DNA of 64,000 bases, from assembly GCA_015075725.1 (NCBI GenBank), contig JABTTV010000001.1:1984001-2048000 (forward strand), in the 5' to 3' direction. Below, piece by piece: positions 23,118 through 33,487 of this stretch (positions are counted from its first letter, which is position 1; every line of letters starts with the position of its first letter). The notes under the pieces are model-generated. The model was not told the DNA's origin. It saw nothing but the letters and a program-made list of their open reading frames with translations, and ran no database searches. Made by a program: the position numbers and the translations under genes. Source of the DNA: Anaerolineales bacterium. GTDB taxonomy: Bacteria; Chloroflexota; Anaerolineae; Anaerolineales; Villigracilaceae.

Positions 23118-25580
23118 ATGAGTAAACAAGTCAATCTCACGATCAATGGAAAACAAGTCACTGCGCCGGAGGGCATGACTGTGGCAGATGCCGCGAAGCT
23201 GGCGGGCATCGATATCCCCGTCTTTTGCCACCATCCAAAACTCGAACCGGTGGGCATGTGCCGGATGTGCCTCGTGGAGATCGGCCGTCCGATGCGCGAC
23301 CGCAACACAGGGCAGTTCGTCATGGAGAATGGGCAGCCGAAAATACAATTCATGCCCAAATTGGAAACCGCATGTACCAACCGGGTTGAAGAGGGTCTGG
23401 TGGTCTTAACAACGACCGAAAAGGCAGTTGATGGGCAGCGCGGGACGGTGGAATTTTTACTGACATCGCATCCGCTCGACTGCCCGATCTGCGACAAGGG
23501 CGGGGAGTGTCCGCTTCAGAACCTGACGATGGCTCACGGTCCTGGAAAGAGCCGTTTCAATTACAACGAGAAACAGCATCTCGATAAGATGATCCCGCTC
23601 GGAGAGTTGATCTACCTCGACCGCGAACGCTGCATCCAGTGCGCGCGCTGTATCCGCTTTCAAGATGAAGTGGCGGGGGAGGCGGTGCTCGGGTTCGACG
23701 ACCGCGGGCGATATACGCAGATCATTTCTGTTTCCGACCCGGGATTCGATTCGGTTTTTTCAGGCAATACAACGGATATCTGCCCGGTCGGCGCATTGAC
23801 CACCACGGATTTCCGCTTCGGGGCGCGGCCCTGGGAGTTGGATGCCCAGGCTTCGATCTGCACTCAATGCCCGGTGGGATGCAATACCACGCTCAACATC
23901 CGGCGCGAAGCGAAGGCTGGCGGCGAAGTGGTCGTCAAACGGGTCATGCCGCGCCAGAACGAAGAAGTGAACGAGATCTGGCTGTGCGACAAGGGACGCT
24001 TCACCTATCATTACACGGAGGGAAAAGAACGGCTTACCAAGCCGATGGTGCGACGCGATGGAAAACTTGCCCGCGCCTCATGGGATGCGGCCACCAAATT
24101 TGCGGCGGAGAAATTCAACGCGCACAAAAAGGATTTCGTGGTGCTCGCTTCGGGCAGGCTTTCCAATGAAGACCTTTTCAACTTAAAGTCGCTGGCGGAT
24201 ACGGCGGGCGGCGAAGCAATTCTGTATTCCGATATGGGCGGCGGCGAGTTGACCCAGTTGGTGGGCGTCGGCGCGGGAACGAACCTCGGCAGGATGGGCA
24301 AAGGCGATGCGATTCTGGTCATCGCTTCGGATCTATATGAAGAGGCGCCGATCTGGTGGCTGCGGGTCAAGCAGGCGGCGGATCGCGGCGCGACATTGAT
24401 CGTGGCCAACCCGCGCACGACGAAACTCGACCGTTTTGCCAAGTACCGCATCCATTACGCCTATGGCGATGAGATCAAGACCATCCACGATTTTGGAAAG
24501 AAAAGCAGGATCTCGGATGAATTTGCCAAAGCGAAGAACGCGGTGATCTTCTATGGAAGCGAAGGTCTCGGCGTGAATGGGACATCCGCGCTGGCTTCGG
24601 CGTGCGCAGTGCTGTTGAAGGAAAGCGGGCACGCGGGCAATGCGAACAACGGTTTGATCGGTGTGTGGCAGAGAGCCAACGACCAGGGCGCATTCGAGAT
24701 CGGTTTCCGCCCAGTGCCAAACCTTGAGAAAGCGTTGAAGGGAAAAGCCGTTTACATTGCAGGCGCGGATCCCGTCGGCGACGACCCCAACCTTGCCAAA
24801 GCCTTGGAATCTGCGAAGTTCGTGGCTGTGCAGGAATTGCGTGAGACCGCCACGACAGAAATTGCGGATGTCGTCCTGCCTGCGCAGGCGTTTACCGAAC
24901 GCGAAGGGACGTTTGTCTCCGGCGAGCGACGAGTCCAACGTTATTATGCGGCGGTCGCGCCGAAAGGGGACAGCAAACCGGATTATGCGATCACCGCCAT
25001 GCTTGCAAAGCAGATGGGCGTCATCCTTCAGGGAACGTCCGCGACGGTGGTGTTCGATATTCTTTCCAATTCGGTGGAAGCGTTCAATGAATTGAGTTAC
25101 GATGCGCTGGCGCAGGTCCGCGAGCAGTGGCCCATCGTCGGTCGCAGCGACATGTATTACGGCGGCACGACGTATGAAAATACGAAAGGGATGGGCGTAC
25201 AGCTCCTCCCGATGGCTCAGGCTGGGGGGACGGTGCGCATCCCCAAGGTCCGTAAAGAGGCGGCTCTTCGTCCAAAGGAGAAAGAGTTATTGGCTGTCCC
25301 GGCGAATAAGTTATATGATCTCGGTGTGACGGTCCGGACTGCGGGCTTCCTCGACGGGCGCATTGGCGAAATGATGATTTCGATGCATCCTTCAACGGCG
25401 AAAAAATTCGGCGTGGAAGACGGCCGAAAAGTGAAAATAAGTTTCGACGGCGTGAACGCTGAGGCGCCCGTCCGGCTGGATGAAACGGTTGCATCGGGTG
25501 TGGCTTTGATCCGGCGCGGGATGGGGATTGCGATCCATGAACCGGTGATCGCGAAGATCGGCGGGAGGGTGAAATCATGA
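23118..25580 (+). CDS. nuoG: NADH-quinone oxidoreductase subunit G
   Basis: Large iron-sulfur subunit (820 residues). N-terminal [2Fe-2S] ferredoxin domain: FCHHPKLEPVGMCRMCLVEI. Next the His-Cys cluster HPLDCPICDKGGECPLQN, then CIQCARCIRFQDEVAGEAVL with a further cysteine in DICPVGALT. ICTQCPVGCNTTLNI begins the molybdopterin-oxidoreductase-like domain and would hold an additional cluster (N7-type ligands). The remaining 500 residues are the structural formate-dehydrogenase-like domain without visible cofactor residues. Overlaps nuoH by 4 bases. Confidence 0.95.
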   Translation: MSKQVNLTINGKQVTAPEGMTVADAAKLAGIDIPVFCHHPKLEPVGMCRMCLVEIGRPMRDRNTGQFVMENGQPKIQFMPKLETACTNRVEEGLVVLTTTEKAVDGQRGTVEFLLTSHPLDCPICDKGGECPLQNLTMAHGPGKSRFNYNEKQHLDKMIPLGELIYLDRERCIQCARCIRFQDEVAGEAVLGFDDRGRYTQIISVSDPGFDSVFSGNTTDICPVGALTTTDFRFGARPWELDAQASICTQCPVGCNTTLNIRREAKAGGEVVVKRVMPRQNEEVNEIWLCDKGRFTYHYTEGKERLTKPMVRRDGKLARASWDAATKFAAEKFNAHKKDFVVLASGRLSNEDLFNLKSLADTAGGEAILYSDMGGGELTQLVGVGAGTNLGRMGKGDAILVIASDLYEEAPIWWLRVKQAADRGATLIVANPRTTKLDRFAKYRIHYAYGDEIKTIHDFGKKSRISDEFAKAKNAVIFYGSEGLGVNGTSALASACAVLLKESGHAGNANNGLIGVWQRANDQGAFEIGFRPVPNLEKALKGKAVYIAGADPVGDDPNLAKALESAKFVAVQELRETATTEIADVVLPAQAFTEREGTFVSGERRVQRYYAAVAPKGDSKPDYAITAMLAKQMGVILQGTSATVVFDILSNSVEAFNELSYDALAQVREQWPIVGRSDMYYGGTTYENTKGMGVQLLPMAQAGGTVRIPKVRKEAALRPKEKELLAVPANKLYDLGVTVRTAGFLDGRIGEMMISMHPSTAKKFGVEDGRKVKISFDGVNAEAPVRLDETVASGVALIRRGMGIAIHEPVIAKIGGRVKS

Positions 25581-26749
25581 CAGATTGGACGATCTGGGTT
25601 GAATGGGTGGTGAAGGGTTTTATCCTGTGCATGATCCTGTTGACTGGATTTGCCTATTTGACCTTGTACGAACGCCGCGCGCTTGCGCGCATCCAGGTGC
25701 GCGTGGGACCGAACCGCGCGGGACCGCAGGGATTGTTGCAGCCGATTGCGGATGCGGTGAAGTTGATCTTCAAGGAAGAGTTGACTCCGGGCAAGGTCTA
25801 TAAAGTTGTGTTTTTGCTTGCGCCCGTATTGACGGTGGTGCCTTCATTGGTCCTCGCTGCGGTCATTCCGTTGGGCGATAAATTTACGCTGTTCGGGCGT
25901 GAGATCACGCTCTATGTTGCGGACTTGAACGTGGGTGTTCTGTATTTGATGTCCATCGCTTCCATCGCCGTCTACGGCATCGTTCTTGCCGGATGGTCGA
26001 GCAATAACAAGTATGCGATGCTGGGCGGCATCCGTTCTTCGGCGCAGATGATCTCGTATGAACTTTCCTTAGGTTTGTGCTTTGTTATCGCCATCATTCT
26101 GGGGAATTCGATGAACCTGAACGAGATCGTGAACGCCCAAAAGGAAATGTGGTTCGCATTGATCCAGCCTGCGGGCGCGCTGGTCTTCATGGTCGTGACT
26201 CTCGCCGAGGTGAACCGCGCCCCGTTCGACATGCCGGAAGCCGAGCAGGAATTGACCGCCGGTTATCACGCGGAATATTCGGGCATGAAGTTCGCCCTGT
26301 TCTTCATGGCGGAATACCAGAAGATGATCGTCATCTGCATGATCGCGGCGACCCTGTTCTTCGGCGGGTATCGCGAGTTCTGGTTCCTGAAGGATACCTT
26401 CTTCAGCGTCGACTCCGTCTGGACTATCGGATCATGGCAGTTCAAAGCCTGGTTCCTCGGACCGATCTATATGTTGTTGAAAGTTATCGTTCTTCTCTTC
26501 TTTATGATATGGATTCGCGCCACCTGGCCCCGCATCCGCTACGACCGGTTGATGGCGTTCGGCTGGAAGGTGCTTTTGCCGTTGTGCCTTGCGCTGGCGT
26601 TCATCACCGCGGTTGGGATTCTGCTTGTCGATCTGTTGGGCAACCCGATGCTTATCTGGGGAGTGCCTGTTCTTTCGATTCTTTGTATTTTAGTGGTGGT
26701 CGCATTCATTTATCGCGATCTGAGGAGAAAATCCCATGGGCGTGTTTGA
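25577..26749 (+). CDS. nuoH: NADH-quinone oxidoreductase subunit H
   Basis: Membrane subunit at the quinone-chamber entrance (390 residues, about eight helices). [60 protein letters not shown] and [20 protein letters not shown] are the invariant loops. The C-terminal part contains [20 protein letters not shown]. It overlaps nuoI by 14 bases. Confidence 0.97.
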   Translation: MTDWTIWVEWVVKGFILCMILLTGFAYLTLYERRALARIQVRVGPNRAGPQGLLQPIADAVKLIFKEELTPGKVYKVVFLLAPVLTVVPSLVLAAVIPLGDKFTLFGREITLYVADLNVGVLYLMSIASIAVYGIVLAGWSSNNKYAMLGGIRSSAQMISYELSLGLCFVIAIILGNSMNLNEIVNAQKEMWFALIQPAGALVFMVVTLAEVNRAPFDMPEAEQELTAGYHAEYSGMKFALFFMAEYQKMIVICMIAATLFFGGYREFWFLKDTFFSVDSVWTIGSWQFKAWFLGPIYMLLKVIVLLFFMIWIRATWPRIRYDRLMAFGWKVLLPLCLALAFITAVGILLVDLLGNPMLIWGVPVLSILCILVVVAFIYRDLRRKSHGRV

Positions 26750-27257
26750 TCCCATTATCGAACTGTCGAAGGGCTTGGGCGAGACCCTGCGCTCCTTCCT
26801 GACGGAGAAGACGGTAACCTACCAGTACCCTGAAGAGAAACGACCCGTCCGCCCGCGCTTCCGTGGTCGCCACGTGTTGAAGCGTTACGACAATGGACTT
26901 GAGAAATGCATCGGTTGTTCGCTGTGCGCCGCCGCCTGCCCCGCGGATGCGATCTTCGTGGAAGCCTCCGAGAACACCGACGAAAAACGCTTCTCGCCCG
27001 GCGAACGCTACGCCTCGACCTATGAGATCAACATGCTGAGGTGCATCTACTGCGGTTTCTGCGAAGATGCCTGTCCCACCGAGGCGATTGTGCTGGGCGA
27101 TAACTACGAGCTTTCGTTCACCAGCCGTGAGCAGGCGATCTATGGCAAGGATATGCTGCTGGAACCTGTCCCTTCGGAGAATATGCTCACGCCGCGCAAG
27201 GTGGATGCGGGTGTGTTCACCCGCTCGGTGCCGGAGATGAAAGACCCTGCCAATTGA
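26736..27257 (+). CDS. nuoI: NADH-quinone oxidoreductase subunit I
   Basis: Ferredoxin-like subunit with clusters N6a and N6b. The two CxxCxxCxxxCP motifs are [20 protein letters not shown] and [20 protein letters not shown]. The N-terminus has [17 protein letters not shown]. 173 residues. Confidence 0.97.
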   Translation: MGVFDPIIELSKGLGETLRSFLTEKTVTYQYPEEKRPVRPRFRGRHVLKRYDNGLEKCIGCSLCAAACPADAIFVEASENTDEKRFSPGERYASTYEINMLRCIYCGFCEDACPTEAIVLGDNYELSFTSREQAIYGKDMLLEPVPSENMLTPRKVDAGVFTRSVPEMKDPAN

Positions 27258-27322
27258 TGATTTCAGATTTACGATTTTCGATTGGAAGGTAATCGTCGAT
27301 CGCAAATCGCAAATGGAGATCT
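27258..27322. repeat. Word repeat between nuoI and nuoJ
   Basis: GATTTCAGATTTACGATTTT and later GATCGCAAATCGCAAATGG are relatives in opposite orientation (GATTT/AAATC words) and end with the GGAG ribosome-binding site of nuoJ. Confidence 0.6.
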
Positions 27323-27846
<524 letters not shown>

Positions 27847-27847
<1 letters not shown>

Positions 27848-28149
27848 TGGTCCCAATCGAATATTACATCATCCTTTCTGTGATCCTGTTCTCCATCGGC
27901 GTGGCAGGCGTGGTTTTCCGCCGCAACCCGCTCGTCATCTTCATGTCCATCGAGTTGATGCTCAATGCGGCGAACCTTGCCTTCGTCGCTTTCAGCAGCG
28001 TCCTCAAATCCTTTGAGGGACAGATCTTTGTGTTCTTCGTCATTGCGGTTGCCGCGGCGGAGGTGGCAGTTGGACTGGCGCTGATCGTGGAGATCTTCAA
28101 GTCCAAGCGCACGATCGACATTGATCAGCTGAACAGTATGAAGGAATAA
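27847..28149 (+). CDS. nuoK: NADH-quinone oxidoreductase subunit K
   Basis: A 100-residue, three-helix antiporter-like subunit. [20 protein letters not shown] and [11 protein letters not shown] carry the essential glutamate; a second acidic residue is in [19 protein letters not shown]. Confidence 0.96.
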
Positions 28150-28203
28150 GTAAAACGTGATGCGTAATTCGTAGATCGCGCATCACGGATTACGGAGAAT
28201 GTC
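28150..28203. repeat. Word repeat between nuoK and nuoL
   Basis: GTGATGCGTAATTCGTAGAT and CGCGCATCACGGATTACGGA pair as an imperfect inverted repeat (GTGATGCG / CGCATCAC). The 3' copy supplies the ribosome-binding site of nuoL. Confidence 0.6.
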
Positions 28204-30354
28204 ATGCACTTAATTGAAACGATGAACACAGGATTTTTCTTCCTTGCCCCATGGCTGGTGCTTGCACCAGTGATCGGTCTGCTCGTCAATGCCGTTTTTG
28301 GGAGGCAATTATCCGAAAAATGGATCGGCGCAATTGCAAGCCTTGCATCCGGGACGGCATTCATCGTCTCGGTCTTGCTGGCATATTCGGTGGCGGTCAA
28401 TCACGGTCATGCCGTCAGTGTGCCCTTTGCGGAGTGGATTCACATCGGCGACCTCAAACTCGATTGGAACTTCCGCGTCGACTCGCTTTCGACGACGATG
28501 ATGCTGGTTGTTTCGGGTGTCGGGACTCTCATTCACATCTACGCCATCGGATACATGCACGAGGATGTGCGCTTCAAGCATCAGGAGGGACGCTTCGCCC
28601 GCTTCTTTATTTTCTTGAACCTGTTCATCGCTGCGATGATGATCCTCGTCTCGGGCGATTCCTATTTAATGCTCTTCGTTGGCTGGGAGGGCGTGGGTCT
28701 CTGTTCTTTTCTGCTGATCGGTTTCTGGTTCGAAATGGACACCCTTGCCCGTCCCTCCTGGGCGAATTCGGACGCCGCGAAAAAAGCCTTCATCACCAAC
28801 CGCGTGGGTGACTTCGGTTTCCTCATCGCCGGTTTTTTGATGTTTTGGTATCTCGGAAGAAGTTTCCAGTTCGACGATGTCTTCGCCGCCGCGCCCGCGA
28901 TTGCAGAAACTCAACGATGGGTGATCATCGCAATAACACTCTTCATGCTTCTTGGCGTGGCGGGGAAATCGGCTCAGATCCCGCTCTATGTCTGGCTGCC
29001 AGATGCGATGGCGGGTCCAACTCCTGTCTCGGCTCTCATCCATGCCGCGACGATGGTGACCGCGGGCGTTTATCTTGTGGCGCGCTCGGCTCCGATTTAT
29101 ACGCTTGTCCCTGAAGCGCAATATATCGTGGCGATGGTCGGTGCGATGACCGCGCTCTTTGCCGCGACGATTGCGGTCGGTCAGTACGATATCAAGAAAG
29201 TGCTGGCGTATTCCACCATTTCACAGCTTGGTTTCATGGTCGCCGCGGTGGGGATGGGCGCATTCGTGGCGGGAATGTTCCACCTCGTTACCCACGCTTT
29301 CTTCAAGGCTCTGCTCTTCCTTTCTGCGGGTTCGGTCATCCTCGGCTTGGAACGCGGGCATCACGCTCATGCCCATCATGCTCATCATGAGGAGAGACAT
29401 AAGGTAAGAGGAAAGAGGAAAGAGGAAAGAGAGCATGAGGAACATAAAGAAGTCTTCGATCCCGGCGATATGCGCAACATGGGCGGACTCCGCAAGACCA
29501 TGCCGGTCACATTCTGGCTTTATATGATCGGCACACTTGCGTTGGCGGGAATCTTCCCCTTCGCGGGCTTCTGGTCGAAGGATGAAATCCTGCTCGATGC
29601 GAACCTGCATTACACCAGCGTCTATTGGCAATTAACGATCGCCGCTTTCTTTACAGCATTCTACATGGGCAGGCAGATTTGGATGGTCTTCTTCGGCGAG
29701 GCGCGCAGCGACGCCGCCAAGTCTGCGCAGGAAAGCCCGAAGGTAATGACCGTGCCTCTCATGGTGCTGGCAGGTCTCAGCGTAGTTGGAGGCGCGTTAA
29801 ATCTTCCATTCGAAGGGTTCCATCACCTAGGTCACTGGCTGGGATATACGCTGGGCGAAGTCGAAGGTCTTCCTCTCAATTTACAAGTTGCCGGTATTTC
29901 CACGGTTCTGGCGTTGCTTGCCATTTTTATCTCATGGCTGATCTACGGCCGCAATCCGTTGAAGGATCACCAATCCGATCCGCTCAAACGCCCGCTAGGC
30001 TTTGTCTTCACCGGCATGGAAAATAAATGGTTCGTGGACGAAGGCTATGGCGTGTTGATCATCACGCCCTTCAAAAAACTTTCGCAGTTCCTCGCCGAGG
30101 TGATCGATTGGCGTTTCTGGCACGACTTTGTGCATGACACTATGATTGCCGGGACGTACAACTGGCTGAGCGAAATCGTCCTCAACCGTTACGCCGACCA
30201 GAAGGGCATCGATACCTTCTTCAATAGCTGGGGCTCGTTTACGCAATGGCTCTCCGGCAATGTTCGTAAAATCCAAAATGGCTTCGTCCGCTCGTATGCG
30301 CTTTCGGTGCTGTTGGGCGTTGTATTGATTTTGGGTTACCTGATTTTGAAATAA
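28204..30354 (+). CDS. nuoL: NADH-quinone oxidoreductase subunit L
   Basis: Distal proton-pumping subunit (716 residues) with about 16 helices and the long lateral helix at the C-terminus. WEGVGLCSFLLIGFWFEMD, NRVGDFGFLIAGFLMFWYLG, AGKSAQIPLYVWLPDAMAGP, TPVSALIHAATMVTAGVYLV and DIKKVLAYSTISQLGFMVAA are conserved. Between two helices, near residues 384-420, is a His-rich and charged insert (HHAHAHHAHHEERHKVRGKR then KEEREHEEHKE); part of it comes from tandem AGAGGAA units at 29405-29431. This cytoplasmic-side loop is variable in the family, but the repeat origin is unusual. Confidence 0.95.
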   Translation: MHLIETMNTGFFFLAPWLVLAPVIGLLVNAVFGRQLSEKWIGAIASLASGTAFIVSVLLAYSVAVNHGHAVSVPFAEWIHIGDLKLDWNFRVDSLSTTMMLVVSGVGTLIHIYAIGYMHEDVRFKHQEGRFARFFIFLNLFIAAMMILVSGDSYLMLFVGWEGVGLCSFLLIGFWFEMDTLARPSWANSDAAKKAFITNRVGDFGFLIAGFLMFWYLGRSFQFDDVFAAAPAIAETQRWVIIAITLFMLLGVAGKSAQIPLYVWLPDAMAGPTPVSALIHAATMVTAGVYLVARSAPIYTLVPEAQYIVAMVGAMTALFAATIAVGQYDIKKVLAYSTISQLGFMVAAVGMGAFVAGMFHLVTHAFFKALLFLSAGSVILGLERGHHAHAHHAHHEERHKVRGKRKEEREHEEHKEVFDPGDMRNMGGLRKTMPVTFWLYMIGTLALAGIFPFAGFWSKDEILLDANLHYTSVYWQLTIAAFFTAFYMGRQIWMVFFGEARSDAAKSAQESPKVMTVPLMVLAGLSVVGGALNLPFEGFHHLGHWLGYTLGEVEGLPLNLQVAGISTVLALLAIFISWLIYGRNPLKDHQSDPLKRPLGFVFTGMENKWFVDEGYGVLIITPFKKLSQFLAEVIDWRFWHDFVHDTMIAGTYNWLSEIVLNRYADQKGIDTFFNSWGSFTQWLSGNVRKIQNGFVRSYALSVLLGVVLILGYLILK
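29405..29431 (+). repeat. Purine heptamer repeat inside nuoL
   Basis: About three and a half units of AGAGGAA, translated as RGKRKEERE within a loop of NuoL. Confidence 0.75.
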
Positions 30355-30377
30355 CTCGTAGAAACCGAGGATAGAAT

Positions 30378-31892
30378 ATGAAATTTCTTTTGCAACCTCT
30401 TACGATCCTGACCTTCCTTCCGCTGGCGGGCGTGCTCGTCCTTGCTTTCATCGACCCCGGGCGGAAGAATGTCATCCGCTGGATCGCCCTGGTTACATCG
30501 CTGGTCACATTCCTTGTTTCGTTGTGGGTCTTTTCGATGTTCGATTCGTCGAATCCCGACCTGCAACTGGAAGCCAAATACCCGTGGATCCAGGTGGCGG
30601 GATGGAACGTCTATTACTACCTCGCCGTGGATGGTTTGAGCATCCTGCTTGTGATGCTTACTGCCTTCCTCACGCCCATTTCCATTCTCTCCACATGGTC
30701 CGCCGTCGAAGACCGCGTGAAGGATTTCATGATCTTCTTCCTCCTCCTCGAAGTGGGCATGACCGGCGTCTTCCTCGCACAGGATTTGTTCCTCTTCTAT
30801 ATCTTTTGGGAATTCACCCTCGTGCCGATGTATTTCCTCATCGGCATTTGGGGCGGACCGCGCCGCGTCTATGCCGCCATCAAGTTCTTCCTTTACACCA
30901 TGGCGGGTTCCATCCTGATGCTGGTTGCGATTATTTTCCTCGGCATCAAGGCGGATACCTTCAATGTGCCGACGATGCTCGTGCGCCTACCCGACTTGTA
31001 TGCCACCGGCACGATTCCCGCCTCGGTACAGATGTTGCTCTTCATCGCTTTTGCCGCCGCTTTCGCCATCAAAGTTCCGATGTGGCCCCTCCATTCCTGG
31101 CTGCCCGATGCGCATGTGGAAGCGCCGACTGCAGGTTCCGTCATTCTTGCCGGTGTTTTGTTGAAAATGGGAACATACGGTTTCCTGCGCTTCAACCTTC
31201 CGCTCTTTCCCGATGCCTCCGTCCAGGCCGCCCCGTGGATCGCGCTTCTCGCGACCATTGGCATCATTTACGGCGCGGCGGTCTCATACGCCCAATCAGA
31301 CGTGAAAAAACTGGTCGCTTATTCCTCGGTTAGCCACCTCGGTTTCGTCATGCTCGGTTTGTTCGCGCTCAATCCTGAAGGTGTCGCTGGCGCGATTTTG
31401 CAAATGGTCAATCACGGCCTGAGCACGGGAGCGTTGTTCCTTCTCGTCGGCATGATCTACGAACAGACTCATACCCGCGAGATCAAGGTATACGGCGGCT
31501 TGTGGAAGATCACCCCGATTTTCGGTACCATCATGCTCATCGCTTCGCTTTCTTCGATGGGCTTGCCCGGTCTCAACGGCTTCGTGGGCGAGTTCACCAT
31601 TTTGCTTGGCGCATTCGGCTCCGAAGCCATCGGCAATCCCTGGTATGCGGGCATTTCCGCGCTGGGTGTCATTATGGCGGCGGTTTATATCCTCTACATG
31701 TTCCAGAAGGTCTTCCTCGGTCCTGCGGGTGAAATCACGCATCACCACGAACTCAAAGACCTCAACTGGCGCGAGATCATTACAGCGATTCCACTGGTCG
31801 TCTTCATGTTCTGGATCGGCCTGTATCCGAAACCCTTCTTCGATATCCTCGCCCCCGCGGTCGAGAAGTTGTTATCCGCTTTGCCTTTGTAA
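30378..31892 (+). CDS. nuoM: NADH-quinone oxidoreductase subunit M
   Basis: Antiporter-like proton-pumping subunit (504 residues, about 14 helices). YYLAVDGLSILLVMLTAFLT, FLFYIFWEFTLVPMYFLIGI (essential Glu), WPLHSWLPDAHVEAPTAGSV and DVKKLVAYSSVSHLGFVMLG are the signature. The gene starts 24 bases after nuoL with GAGGATAG before the ATG. Confidence 0.96.
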   Translation: MKFLLQPLTILTFLPLAGVLVLAFIDPGRKNVIRWIALVTSLVTFLVSLWVFSMFDSSNPDLQLEAKYPWIQVAGWNVYYYLAVDGLSILLVMLTAFLTPISILSTWSAVEDRVKDFMIFFLLLEVGMTGVFLAQDLFLFYIFWEFTLVPMYFLIGIWGGPRRVYAAIKFFLYTMAGSILMLVAIIFLGIKADTFNVPTMLVRLPDLYATGTIPASVQMLLFIAFAAAFAIKVPMWPLHSWLPDAHVEAPTAGSVILAGVLLKMGTYGFLRFNLPLFPDASVQAAPWIALLATIGIIYGAAVSYAQSDVKKLVAYSSVSHLGFVMLGLFALNPEGVAGAILQMVNHGLSTGALFLLVGMIYEQTHTREIKVYGGLWKITPIFGTIMLIASLSSMGLPGLNGFVGEFTILLGAFGSEAIGNPWYAGISALGVIMAAVYILYMFQKVFLGPAGEITHHHELKDLNWREIITAIPLVVFMFWIGLYPKPFFDILAPAVEKLLSALPL

Positions 31893-31897
31893 TCTTA

Positions 31898-31942
31898 CCC
31901 TCACCCCCGCCTCTCTCCCCAAGGGAGAGGCGGGGGTGAGGG
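31898..31942. repeat. Long palindrome between nuoM and nuoN
   Basis: Perfect 18-bp arms (31898-31915 and 31925-31942) around a 9-nt loop, GC-rich, sharing CCTCTCCC/GGGAGAGG with the element inside kynU. There is no T tract. It could slow or process the long nuo mRNA, and its right end abuts the nuoN start region. Confidence 0.85.
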
Positions 31943-31954
31943 AATGGAGCGTTC

Positions 31955-33400
31955 ATGACGCCGCCTACATTCATTGACTTTTACTCGCTTCTTCCCTACA
32001 TAATCCTCACGGTATGGGCGTGCATTATCCTGCTTGTTGACCTCTTCATCCCGAAAGGGCGCAAAGGCATCACGGCAGTTCTTGCAGCGATCGGGATCGC
32101 CGTCTCGCTTGGATATTCGATCACACAAACCGGCATCGAAGCCAGTGGCTTTACCGATATGATCTCGCTCGATGGCTTCTCGACCTTTGCCAATGTTCTT
32201 CTCCTTGCCAGCGGGCTATTCTCCATCGCCCTTTCTTATGGATACACCAAACGCATGGGGATCGAACGCGGTGAGTATTACACGCTCTTGCTGTTCAGCC
32301 TTACCGGCATGATGCTCATGGCGCAGGCCTCCGACCTCATCATTGTCTTCCTCGCCCTCGAATTGCTCTCCATCCCGCTTTACGTCCTCTCCGCCATTTC
32401 GCGAAAACTGCAATCGGAAGAATCCGGCTTGAAATACTTCCTGCTTGGAGCGTTCGCCAGCGGATTTGTAGTCTATGGAACGGCTCTGATCTTCGGCGCG
32501 ACAGGATCTACCAACCTCTCCGTGATTTTCTCCCAAGCCGCATCAGTCGGGACCTCGAACCTGCTCCTGACCATTGGAGCGGCGCTTCTCCTGGTTGGAT
32601 TCGGCTTCAAGGTCGCCGCAGTTCCCTTCCACATGTGGACTCCGGATGTCTATCAGGGCGCGCCGACTTCCGTCACCGCCTTTATGGCAGCCGGCGCGAA
32701 GATCGCAGGTTTCGTGGCGTTATTCCGCGTATTTGCCACCGCCTTCCCAAGTGTTGCTTCCAACCTGACCGATATCCTCTGGGCGCTCTCCGCGTTGACG
32801 ATGATCGTCGGTAATCTCATCGCCATCTCGCAGACCAACATCAAGCGCATGCTGGCATATTCGGCAATTGCGCATGCAGGTTATGTGCTCATGGCATTTG
32901 TTCCATATGGGAATGAGACAGTTTCTGCGACTGCTGTTGCCGCAGGTTTGTTCTATCTTGCGGCGTACGCTCTCAGTAACTTCGGGTCTTGGGCTGTGGT
33001 GATCGCCCTTGAAAAATCGGAGGGACGCGGGCTTGGGATCGATGACTATGCTGGCCTGGCAAAGAAATATCCCGCTCTCGCCCTTTGTATGACCGTTTTC
33101 ATGCTCTCCCTCATCGGCTTCCCGCCAACCCTCGGCATGGTGGGAAAGTTCTATCTCTTCCGTTCCGCCATCGCGGGCGGATTCACCGGTCTCGCCTTGA
33201 TCGGTGTGATCACTTCCCTTATCTCCGCATACTACTACCTGCGGGTCGTGGTCAACATGTACATGAAAGAAGGCGATCCCGATGTCGAACGCGAACCCTG
33301 GCTCGGACTCACAACATCCGTGACCGCAATCGCCACAGTGGTAGTGAGTTTTGTCCCACAATTCCTTTTCCTACTGGCTTATACAGCTGTCTTGCGATAA
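31955..33400 (+). CDS. nuoN: NADH-quinone oxidoreductase subunit N
   Basis: Third antiporter-like subunit (481 residues, about 14 helices) and last gene of the operon. FLALELLSIPLYVLSAISRK (functional Glu), AAVPFHMWTPDVYQGAPTSV and NIKRMLAYSAIAHAGYVLMA are typical. The ATG lies 12 bases after the intergenic palindrome with GGAGC before it. Confidence 0.95.
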   Translation: MTPPTFIDFYSLLPYIILTVWACIILLVDLFIPKGRKGITAVLAAIGIAVSLGYSITQTGIEASGFTDMISLDGFSTFANVLLLASGLFSIALSYGYTKRMGIERGEYYTLLLFSLTGMMLMAQASDLIIVFLALELLSIPLYVLSAISRKLQSEESGLKYFLLGAFASGFVVYGTALIFGATGSTNLSVIFSQAASVGTSNLLLTIGAALLLVGFGFKVAAVPFHMWTPDVYQGAPTSVTAFMAAGAKIAGFVALFRVFATAFPSVASNLTDILWALSALTMIVGNLIAISQTNIKRMLAYSAIAHAGYVLMAFVPYGNETVSATAVAAGLFYLAAYALSNFGSWAVVIALEKSEGRGLGIDDYAGLAKKYPALALCMTVFMLSLIGFPPTLGMVGKFYLFRSAIAGGFTGLALIGVITSLISAYYYLRVVVNMYMKEGDPDVEREPWLGLTTSVTAIATVVVSFVPQFLFLLAYTAVLR

Positions 33401-33406
33401 ATTTTG

Positions 33407-33434
33407 TTGACAGCGTAATCCTTTGCGGTATAAT
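33407..33434 (+). promoter_or_regulatory. Consensus sigma-70 promoter for the tRNA unit
   Basis: TTGACA (33407-33412) and TATAAT (33429-33434) are both perfect consensus hexamers with a 16-bp spacer. Transcription would start about 33441, just upstream of the half-tRNA. Confidence 0.9.
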
Positions 33435-33450
33435 ACCGCCCGCACGAAAT

Positions 33451-33487
33451 GGCTCCATAGTTCAATCGCAGAGCAGTTGCTATTCTC
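33451..33487 (+). pseudogene. 5' half of a tRNA (truncated tRNA-like sequence)
   Basis: GGCTCCATAGTTCAATCGCA followed by GAGCAGTTGC reads as an acceptor 5' strand, a D-arm (GTTC/GAGC) and the 5' strand of an anticodon stem. The sequence then breaks off and the complete tRNA-Lys begins at 33488. No partner TGGAGCC for its acceptor strand follows, so it cannot fold as a full tRNA. Confidence 0.65.

Noticed and set aside
30524..31333. Plus-strand open frame of 269 codons within nuoM
   Set aside because: Out-of-frame shadow of nuoM, rich in Arg/His/Pro, with no start signal.
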